From Aurelia coerulea (Eukaryota; Cnidaria; Scyphozoa; Semaeostomeae; Ulmaridae): a stretch of DNA of 64,000 bases. Under the pieces are notes generated by a model that worked only from the letters and a program-made list of their open reading frames with translations, ran no database searches and was not told the DNA's origin. The translations under genes and the position numbers were made by a program. The stretch lies in NCBI GenBank assembly GCA_039566865.1, contig CM076953.1, positions 2,728,001 to 2,792,000 on the forward strand, in the 5' to 3' direction. Shown here in pieces: positions 55,466 through 64,000 of this stretch (position 1 is its first letter; each line of letters opens with the position of its first letter).

Positions 55466-56458
55466 TCACGCCCGCCATAATCCTCTCGGACTAGTCATCT
55501 GCGACTTTTTCCTTATTTTAGTCCGTAATACATGCAGTACTTCATAGGAGTCTGGCCTCGCATTTGGGTCTGCTTTCCAGAGAGCCTCGCACAGCTGAGC
55601 ATACAGTTTATACTTCCGTCTTAGTTCTTTCGTAAAAGTTGGTCTCAGATTATAAGCGACAACTCCAAAAATCACAACATATAGATTCTCACTGCCATAC
55701 GGTTTCTCTCGTGTAAGTAACTGCCATAAGCAAATTCCAAACGAGTACATATCTGCTTTACTAGAAGGGAAATCTCCTTTTAGCAGCTCTGGTGCGCGGT
55801 ATGAAAGCGTCCCTGTAAGGAAAGAGTTGGTAGGCGTAGCAGGCGAGCATTGCCCATCCTCTGGGAGAATTTTCGAGCAGCCAAAATCACCGAGCTTGCA
55901 AGTATCCTGGCAGGTCACTAAAATGTTTGCGGGTTTCAAGTCCAAATGAGCAACTCTCCGCTGGTGTATGTAACTCAACGCACTAGCAATATCCATGGCG
56001 TATCGGTCCCTACGATGGTCCGTTATTCTCTCTTTTTCGCTGTCAATAACATTATGTAAATTTCTATTTCCCGCATATTCCATTATAATATATATATCGC
56101 GACTCGATACTTCCATTGTCGAAACTGCAAGGACGCGAACGAGGTTTTTATGTCTCAACGAAACCACTGACACTTCAGCGAGAAAGCTCTCCGCAACAGC
56201 ATGAGGATTTTTCCTGTTCACGTGTAATTTCTTGACAGCCACTTTGCGTCCCCTATAAATGCCTTCATAAACAGATCCGAAGCCCCCAGAGCCAAGTAAT
56301 TTGCCCATTGCCAGCGTCTTCATATCTTCCCTGTTCAAACACTGCGCGTACCTAGCAAAAGAGCAACTGCCTGTCTTAAAAGCTGGCTGGCTTGAAAATG
56401 TCTGAGTTGTTGAACATATGCTGTCGCCAGATGGTATTCGCCTCATCATTTCATTCAA
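55466..56458 (-). CDS. MOS: Mos-family serine/threonine kinase, intronless
   Basis: A 330-residue protein, almost entirely kinase domain. Gly-rich loop GSGGFGSV (56-63), VAVKK with Lys76, alpha-C Glu95 (SFLAEVSVVSLRHKNLVRV), catalytic loop HLDLKPAN (171-178) with Leu where most kinases have Arg, DFG 191-193, TLSYRAPELLKG (217-228) and KADMYSFGICLWQL. HLDLKPAN, the IIMEYAGNRNLHNVI segment and the length near 330 are hallmarks of Mos, the MAPK kinase kinase that drives oocyte maturation and metaphase arrest. Mos genes are typically single-exon, as here. The N-terminus lacks the Pro2/Ser3 of vertebrate Mos. Cnidarians carry several Mos paralogues, so the copy number in this genome cannot be judged. 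Confidence 0.9.
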   Translation of the reverse strand: MNEMMRRIPSGDSICSTTQTFSSQPAFKTGSCSFARYAQCLNREDMKTLAMGKLLGSGGFGSVYEGIYRGRKVAVKKLHVNRKNPHAVAESFLAEVSVVSLRHKNLVRVLAVSTMEVSSRDIYIIMEYAGNRNLHNVIDSEKERITDHRRDRYAMDIASALSYIHQRRVAHLDLKPANILVTCQDTCKLGDFGCSKILPEDGQCSPATPTNSFLTGTLSYRAPELLKGDFPSSKADMYSFGICLWQLLTREKPYGSENLYVVIFGVVAYNLRPTFTKELRRKYKLYAQLCEALWKADPNARPDSYEVLHVLRTKIRKKSQMTSPRGLWRA

Positions 56459-57047
56459 GTGAGCTTCACGATCGAGCAGCAGATGTTTTGATGGCTCGCA
56501 CTCCCCTATTATTGCATTTAATTACCGTCGAAGCTCCGCTCGAATCTAACTCACTTAGAAGTCGCCAGCAACTTCACGCAGCCGAGCAAGTGCGAGTTTC
56601 ACAATCACCGACCGACTAAATCGCTAGGATAACCTTTTCAAAGGCGAGCAAACAATAGCTGTTGAACAATAGCGTCGTTCAAATCATCCAATCATAGGCT
56701 ACTAAACAATACCTTTGTTTGAATTAGCCAATCCTGTTCGTCAGCTATTGTCCAAGCGACCAATAAGAAAAGGTATTTAATGAATTTAAAGATTCATGTA
56801 ATATGTATGATACATGCAAACTCCACGATGGTGTTCTCGGTGCCATTATCGAGTGAATCAGGGGGTCATATCATGTAACAGCTGTTGCCATTATAAGCAA
56901 AATGCGTTCTTTTCTTGACTATTGTTAAAACTTACACTGAGTTTCAAAAGAACATGCAGCTTATATCGCGTTTTAAAAGTAACTTGCAAATTTTCTCACA
57001 CAAGGCGATTGTTTCTGGCACTTTATTGCAGGCACTTAGTATAACCT
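56459..57047. other. 5' flank of Mos-like gene
   Basis: No gene. CCAATC/CCAATAAG-like motifs occur around 56690-56765 and a short pair of near-repeats (AACAATAGC.. / AACAATACC..) around 56650-56710. Promoter function is not demonstrable from sequence. Confidence 0.35.
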
Positions 57048-57151
57048 TAGCCTGCGCACAGACTTTACTATTTTGCGGAGGAGGAAAGGAACGAGCCTGT
57101 TCCTTTCCTCCTCCGCAAAATCTGCAAAATAGTAAAGTCTGTGCGCAGGCT
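57048..57151. mobile_element. 104-bp foldback element, 10-bp TSD AGTATAACCT
   Basis: An almost perfect hairpin: TAGCCTGCGCACAGACTTTA.. against ..TAAAGTCTGTGCGCAGGCT, with GGAGGAGGAAAGGAAC at the stem top. Direct repeats AGTATAACCT at 57038-57047 and 57152-57161. One arm alone is found at 38261-38305. Confidence 0.82.
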
Positions 57152-57364
57152 AGTATAACCTCTGGAATATGACATTAAACAGCTAGCATTGTAAAACGGT
57201 GCGTGACTCTGGTGATACAGTGGCTGTAAAGCATATGAACAATTGACTAATTGTCATCTACAGTAGGTGCATTTGTCTTCCAACAACTACTGAAACTAAA
57301 CCTCGAGAACAAAACACTTCTGGAAGGTCTTCTGGAATAGGTTAAAGTCTTTCTCACATACAGA

Positions 57365-57522
57365 CAGGGCCGTAGGAAGCAGCTTCGGATTGGGGGGGGG
57401 CAATTGTTCTCAAAACAATAGAGAACAATACATCTAGTTAATGCGTGTGACGTAGCACCATTGTTTTAAGGAATTATTGGGGGGCTTGAGCCCCCCCTGC
57501 CCCCCCGCTTCCTACGGGCCTG
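57365..57522. mobile_element. hAT-like MITE, 158 bp, 8-bp TSD CATACAGA
   Basis: Left CAGGGCCGTAGGAAGC, right GCTTCCTACGGGCCTG. 8-bp TSD CATACAGA (57357-57364, 57523-57530). Smallest member of the family at 34183 and 38777. Confidence 0.85.
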
Positions 57523-57536
57523 CATACAGAGCTTAC

Positions 57537-58174
57537 ACCGGGTGAGTAAAAAAAAACTCCCCGTTTAAAAGGCCACTGCTCCATGAATATCAAAGCAATG
57601 ATATTGAAAGCTGTCTCGTTTTATTGCCAATATGTTCAATTAGGTTCAGTAATTTACCCGGCTTTAATTGGTCATTCCTTCCCTTGGATATGGGAGATTT
57701 TCTGCAGAAAACCCCTTCCAAAACATGCAAAAACGAGTGAAAATAATGAGCAAATTTTCCTTGGTTTTCTTTCCTAAAAATGATAACACTCACATGTATT
57801 CATGTATTCTATCCTCTTGGGAGAATAAGATCCCCCTGAATAGGTTATTGATACCAGGGGGAAGACATGTTCATCCTCCCAAGAGGATAGCACGTGCTAA
57901 AGCGTGCAGAGGTCATTGCTGCAAGGTCCGTGTAAGGCAGAAATCTTAGGGAGATTTGTTCGTGAGTTTGAAGACGTTTTGAAGGTTTCTCTAACAGGCT
58001 TCTCCAGAAAACCCCTCATAATTTAAGAACGGAGTGGCCGATTTCAGTCAGGTGAATTTTGAAATGGATTTGAACATGTCTACCATTAAATTATATATTT
58101 GCCGATATTATCGTCTTGATATCCAGGGAGTCGTGGTCTTTCAAACAAGGATTCTTTTTATTGATTCACCCGGT
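57537..58174. mobile_element. 638-bp TIR element, CCGGGTGAGT family
   Basis: Left ACCGGGTGAGTAAAAA, right TTGATTCACCCGGT. Full-length partner of 28970-29607 with the same interior landmarks in opposite orientation. No transposase. Confidence 0.72.
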
Positions 58175-58939
58175 AGAATAGAGGGTTCAAACTTCTACTG
58201 AAGGAAGGTTAAAACTCATTTTACCAAGATGCACTGCGTTCGAGAATCTATTTATCATCTTAAACATTTACTTTAAAGAACTTCTCTCCCAAATTATATT
58301 CTGTCCCAACTTGGATGTAACCTGCAAATGCCCACGAATAACAACTATAGAAATGTTTTGCAAAGGAATTTTTGCGTTATCGCAAATCTCAGGTGACATC
58401 TGATGTGAGACAGACTTTAGTATTTAGTATGGCCACATGAGTAGCCATAGTTATTGCTCCCCGTGGTCTTGTTCTAGTAGTAGAACCAAAGATATTGGTA
58501 GAACTGCGTAGCTCGAAAGTAGAGTAATTCAGTAAATATGTATTGTAAACTTTTAGCAGAATGTATTAGAAAAATTGCGTTATCGCAAATCTCAGGTGAC
58601 ATCTAATTGGAGACGGACTTTAGCATTCTAAATCACTGTTTTGCCTCTATTTTTTCCGCGAAAATAATTTTGCTACGAAAAATCACAGCATGGATACAAC
58701 AATCTACAAACATAACAATACCCCCATACACAGCACATGGTCTGTCCGCGAGATCTCCATGGCCAACAAAAGATGGTAACAGGTGCCCAAGATAATAGAC
58801 AAGTCAGTGTGCAATACAAATATCCAATGGAACACACGGTCAGTGAAGTGTGGCCTGCAAAACCTGTTCGGGTTATTGAAAAAGGCCCCTAGAAATAGAA
58901 TCTACCTGTAGGCAAAGTCCTTCGATACAATGCCTTAGT
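58175..58939. repeat. Spacer with a 203-bp-apart direct repeat
   Basis: GCGTTATCGCAAATCTCAGG followed by TGACATCT occurs at 58374 and 58577, with GAGAC.GACTTTAG.ATT after each. No gene recognised. Confidence 0.5.
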
Positions 58940-61900
58940 TTGATCTTTGCACTTATGTTTGTTGCAGATTTTAGCAAGAATATTTCATGAATATGTTGCG
59001 ACAGGTCTCTGAGCTGATTTTAGCTAATCAATTAGGATTCTTATTAAATGAGGGACTAGGGGAAGTTAGTCACCTGTTCTTGTAATTTCTTTGCACTTGA
59101 AAATGTTGCAAATTTCTTGGGAGAACTCTTATATGTTGCAATAGGTCTCTGAGCTCTACAGCTCATTTCAGCTCATTTCAGCTAATTAAGAATCTATTTA
59201 TTAGTTGCTCAGGGAAGTGGAGGGTTGAGAGAGGGTTATAGTTGCCTGTTCTTGTAATTTCTTTGCACTTGAAAATGTTGCAAATTTCTTGGAAGAACTC
59301 TTATATGTTGCAATAGGTCTCTGAGCTCTACAGCTCATTTCAGCTAATTAAGAATCTATTTATTAGTTGCTCAGGGAAGTGGAGGGTTGAGAGAGGGTTA
59401 TAGTTGCCTGTTCTTGTAATTTCTTTGCACTTGAAAATGTTGCAAATTTCTAAGGAGAACTCTTATATGTTGCAATAGGTCTCTGAGCTCCACAGCTCAT
59501 TTCAGCTAATTAAGAATCTATTTATTAGTTGCTCAGGGAAGTGGAGGGTTGAGAGAGGGTTATAGTTGCCTGTTCTTGTAATTTCTTTGCACTTGAAAAT
59601 GTTGCAAATTTCTTGGAAGAACTCTTATATGTTGCAATAGGTCTCTGAGCTCTACAGCTCATTTCAGCTAATTAAGAATCTATTTATTAGTTGCTCAGGG
59701 AAGTGGAGGGTTGAGAGAGGGTTATAGTTGCCTGTTCTTGTAATTTCTTTGCACTTGAAAATGTTGCAAATTTCTTGGAAGAACTCTTATATGTTGCAAT
59801 AGGTCTCTCAGCTCTACACCTCATTTCAGCTAATTAAGAATCTATTTATTAGTTGCTCAGGGAAGTGGAGGGTTGAGAGAGGGTTATAGTTGCCTGTTCT
59901 TGTAATTTCTTTGCACTTGAAAATGTTGCAAATTTCTAAGGAGAACTCTTATATGTTGCAATAGGTCTCTGAGCTCTACAGCTCATTTCAGCTAATTAAG
60001 AATCTATTTATTAGTTGCTCAGGGAAGTGGAGGGTTGAGAGAGGGCTATAGTTGCCTGTTCTTGTAATTTCTTTGCACTTGAAAATGTTGCAAATTTCTT
60101 GGAAGAACTCTTATATGTTGCAATAGGTCTCTGAGCTCTACAGCTCATTTCAGCTAATTAAGAATCTATTTATTAGTTGCTCAGGGAAATGGAGGGTTGA
60201 GAGAGGGTTATAGTTGCCTGTTCTTGTAATTTCTTTGCACTTGAAAATGTTGCAAATTTCTTGGAAGAACTCTTATATGTTGCAATAGGTCTCTGAGCTC
60301 TACAGCTCATTTCAGCTAATTAAGAATCTATCTATTAGTTGCTCAGGGAAGTGGAGGGTTGAGAGAGGGTTATAGTTGCCTGTTCTTGTAATTTCTTTGC
60401 ACTTGAAAATGTTGCAAATTTCTAAGGAGAACTCTTATATGTTGCAATAGGTCTCTGAGCTCTACAGCTCATTTCAGCTAATTAAGAATCTATTTATTAG
60501 TTGCTCAGGAAAGTGGAGGGTTGAGAGAGGGTTATAGTTGCCTGTTCTTGTAATTTCTTTGCACTTGAAAATGTTGCAAATTTCTAAGGAGAACTCTTAT
60601 ATGTTGCAATAGGTCTCTGAGCTCCACAGCTCATTTCAGCTAATTAAGAATCTATTTATTAGTTGCTCAGGGAAGTGGAGGGTTGAGAGAGGGTTATAGT
60701 TGCCTGTTCTTGTAATTTCTTTGCACTTGAAAATGTTGCAAATTTCTTGGAAGAACTCTTATATGTTGCAATAGGTCTCTGAGCTCTACAGCTCATTTCA
60801 GCTAATTAAGAATCTATTTATTAGTTGCTCAGGGAAGTGGAGGGTTGAGAGAGGGTTATAGTTGCCTGTTCTTGTAATTTCTTTGCACTTGAAAATGTTG
60901 CAAATTTCTTGGAAGAACTCTTATATGTTGCAATAGGTCTCTCAGCTCTACACCTCATTTCAGCTAATTAAGAATCTATTTATTAGTTGCTCAGGGAAGT
61001 GGAGGGTTGAGAGAGGGTTATAGTTGCCTGTTCTTGTAATTTCTTTGCACTTGAAAATGTTGCAAATTTCTAAGGAGAACTCTTATATGTTGCAATAGGT
61101 CTCTGAGCTCTACCGCTCATTTCAGCTAATTAAGAATCTATTTATTAGTTGCTCAGGGAAGTGGAGGGTTGAGAGAGGGTTATAGTTGCCTGTTCTTGTA
61201 ATTTCTTTGCACTTGAAAATGTTGCAAATTTCTTGGAAGAACTCTTATATGTTGCAATAGGTCTCTGAGCTCTACAGCTCATTTCAGCTAATTAAGAATC
61301 TATTTATTAGTTGCTCAGGGAAGTGGAGGGTTGAGAGAGGGTTATAGTTGCCTGTTCTTGTAATTTCTTTGCACTTGAAAATGTTGCAAATTTCTTGGAA
61401 GAACTCTTATATGTTGCAATAGGTCTCTCAGCTCTACACCTCATTTCAGCTAATTAAGAATCTATTTATTAGTTGCTCAGGGAAGTGGAGGGTTGAGAGA
61501 GGGTTATAGTTGCCTGTTCTTGTAATTTCTTTGCACTTGAAAATGTTGCAAATTTCTAAGGAGAACTCTTATATGTTGCAATAGGTCTCTGAGCTCTACC
61601 GCTCATTTCAGCTAATTAAGAATCTATTTATTAGTTGCTCAGGGAAGTGGAGGGTTGAGAGAGGGTTATAGTTGCCTGTTCTTGTAATTTCTTTGCACTT
61701 GAAAATGTTGCAAATTTCTTGGAAGAACTCTTATATGTTGCAATAGGTCTCTGAGCTCTACAGCTCATTTCAGCTAATTAAGAATCTATTTATTAGTTGC
61801 TCAGGGAAGTGGAGGGTTGAGAGAGGGTTATAGTTGCCTGTTCTTGTAATTTCTTTGCACTTGAAAATGTTGCAAATTTCTTGGAAGAACTCTTATATGT

Positions 61901-64000
61901 TGCAATAGGTCTCTCAGCTCTACACCTCATTTCAGCTAATTAAGAATCTATTTATTAGTTGCTCAGGGAAGTGGAGGGTTGAGAGAGGGTTATAGTTGCC
62001 TGTTCTTGTAATTTCTTTGCACTTGAAAATGTTGCAAATTTCTAAGGAGAACTCTTATATGTTGCAATAGGTCTCTGAGCTCCACAGCTCATTTCAGCTA
62101 ATTAAGAATCTATTTATTAGTTGCTCAGGGAAGTGGAGGGTTGAGAGAGGGTTATAGTTGCCTGTTCTTGTAATTTCTTTGCACTTGAAAATGTTGCAAA
62201 TTTCTAAGGAGAACTCTTAAAATATGTTGCAATAGGTCTCTGAGCTCCACAGCTCATTTCAGCTAATTAAGAATCTATTTATTAGTTGCTCAGGGAAGTG
62301 GAGGGTTGAGAGAGGGTTATAGTTGCCTGTTCTTGTAATTTCTTTGCACTTGAAAATGTTGCAAATTTCTTGGAAGAACTCTTATATGTTGCAATAGGTC
62401 TCTGAGCTCTACAGCTCATTTCAGCTAATTAAGAATCTATTTATTAGTTGCTCAGGGAAGTGGAGGGTTGAGAGAGGGTTATAGTTGCCTGTTCTTGTAA
62501 TTTCTTTGCACTTGAAAATGTTGCAAATTTCTTGGAAGAACTCTTATATGTTGCAATAGGTCTCTCAGCTCTACACCTCATTTCAGCTAATTAAGAATCT
62601 ATTTATTAGTTGCTCAGGGAAGTGGAGGGTTGAGAGAGGGTTATAGTTGCCTGTTCTTGTAATTTCTTTGCACTTGAAAATGTTGCAAATTTCTAAGGAG
62701 AACTCTTATATGTTGCAATAGGTCTCTGAGCTCTACAGCTCATTTCAGCTAATTAAGAATCTATTTATTAGTTGCTCAGGGAAGTGGAGGGTTGAGAGAG
62801 GGCTATAGTTGCCTGTTCTTGTAATTTCTTTGCACTTGAAAATGTTGCAAATTTCTTGGAAGAACTCTTATATGTTGCAATAGGTCTCTGAGCTCTACAG
62901 CTCATTTCAGCTAATTAAGAATCTATTTATTAGTTGCTCAGGGAAGTGGAGGGTTGAGAGAGGGCTATAGTTGCCTGTTCTTGTAATTTCTTTGCACTTG
63001 AAAATGTTGCAAATTTCTTGGAAGAACTCTTATATGTTGCAATAGGTCTCTGAGCTCTACAGCTCATTTCAGCTAATTAAGAATCTATCTATTAGTTGCT
63101 CAGGAAAGTGGAGGGTTGAGAGAGGGTTATAGTTGCCTGTTCTTGTAATTTCTTTGCACTTGAAAATGTTGCAAATTTCTTGGAAGAACTCTTATATGTT
63201 GCAATAGGTCTCTGAGCTCTACAGCTCATTTCAGCTAATTAAGAATCTATCTATTAGTTGCTCAGGAAAGTGGAGGGTTGAGAGAGGGTTATAGTTGCCT
63301 GTTCTTGTAATTTCTTTGCACTTGAAAATGTTGCAAATTTCTAAGGAGAACTCTTATATGTTGCAATAGGTCTCTGAGCTCTACAGCTCATTTCAGCTAA
63401 TTAAGAATCTATTTATTAGTTGCTCAGGGAAGTGGAGGGTTGAGAGAGGGTTATAGTTGCCTGTTCTTGTAATTTCTTTGCACTTGAAAATGTTGCAAAT
63501 TTCTAAGGAGAACTCTTATATGTTGCAATAGGTCTCTGAGCTCTACAGCTCATTTCAGCTAATTAAGAATCTATTTATTAGTTGCTCAGGGAAGTGGAGG
63601 GTTGAGAGAGGGCTATAGTTGCCTGTTCTTGTAATTTCTTTGCACTTGAAAATGTTGAAAATTTCTTGGAAGAACTCTTATATGTTGCAATAGGTCTCTG
63701 AGCTCTACAGCTCATTTCAGCTAATTAAGAATCTATTTATTAGTTGCTCAGGGAAATGGAGGGTTGAGAGAGGGTTATAGTTGCCTGTTCTTGTAATTTC
63801 TTTGCACTTGAAAATGTTGCAAATTTCTTGGAAGAACTCTTATATGTTGCAATAGGTCTCTGAGCTCTACAGCTCATTTCAGCTAATTAAGAATCTATCT
63901 ATTAGTTGCTCAGGAAAGTGGAAGGTTGAGAGAGGGTTATAGTTGCCTGTTCTTGTAATTTCTTTGCACTTGAAAATGTTGCAAATTTCTTGGAAGAACT
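58940..64000. repeat. 162-bp satellite array, about 31 units, runs off the window
   Basis: Units start with GTTGCCTGTTCTTGTAATTT every 162 bp from 59241; one unit starting at 62157 is 165 bp because of a 3-bp insert. The first copies (58940-59240) are diverged, a normal array edge, and one carries a 10-bp internal duplication AGCTCATTTC. Sites that vary include TTGGAAG/TAAGGAG, CTCTACAGCTC/CTCTACACCTC/CTCTACCGCTC, TTATAG/CTATAG and TTTATT/TCTATT. Their order shows higher-order structure, notably a 486-bp trimer repeated from about 60699 to 62156. Confidence 0.95.
60699..62156. repeat. Three copies of a 486-bp (3 x 162) higher-order repeat
   Basis: Units at 60699/60861/61023, 61185/61347/61509 and 61671/61833/61995 follow the same order: TTGGAAG with CTACAGCTC; TTGGAAG with CTCAGCTCTACACC; TAAGGAG. 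The last unit carries CTACCGCTC in the first two trimers and CTCCACAGCTC in the third. The same order starts again at 62322. Confidence 0.8.

Noticed and set aside
58940..64000. 162-bp array as a CRISPR array
   Set aside because: Whole units are near-identical with no unique spacers, and the context is animal DNA.

Overview
The window reads as nuclear DNA of an animal, most likely an anthozoan cnidarian such as a stony coral. This is an inference from AT-rich sequence, intronless rhodopsin-type GPCR genes, an intronless Mos-type kinase, an intron-containing PACSIN/syndapin gene, and many short inverted-repeat transposons. No tRNA, rRNA, CRISPR or bacterial operon was seen.

Confident genes: an intronless divergent class A GPCR with a very long, internally duplicated third intracellular loop (1014-2696, minus); an intronless canonical class A GPCR (9708-10679, plus); five coding exons of a PACSIN/syndapin F-BAR gene (38026 down to 27734, minus), whose splice sites and phases join consistently but whose SH3 exon was not found; an intronless GH99 endo-alpha-1,2-mannosidase (46684-48357, plus); and an intronless Mos-family kinase (55466-56458, minus). 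They do not form a common pathway: two are receptors, one acts at membranes and in endocytosis, one in Golgi glycan trimming, one in oocyte-type MAPK signalling.

Two unrelated satellites take up more than a quarter of the window. One is a roughly 13.5 kb array of 69-bp units (about 11.9-25.5 kb). Each unit carries an imperfect palindrome around CTATAG, and because 69 is divisible by 3, long spurious reading frames run on both strands. The other is a 162-bp satellite with visible three-unit higher-order structure, from about 58.94 kb to the right edge, where it runs out of the window.

The space between genes and in introns is a mosaic of nested mobile elements, many with target-site duplications (TSDs) readable in the sequence. 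They include a LINE 3' end with two insertions in its tail; hAT-like elements (7-8 bp TSD); TA-flanked mariner/pogo-like MITEs; Mutator-like elements (9-bp TSD); a 4.0 kb palindrome (39579-43593) with a perfect 9-bp TSD that sits inside an older element and is itself interrupted by another 9-bp-TSD insertion; and a hairpin element present both as a full foldback and as a lone arm, each with its own direct repeats. These nested insertions give a relative chronology and are, with the satellites, the most unusual content. No clearly new multi-gene system was recognised.
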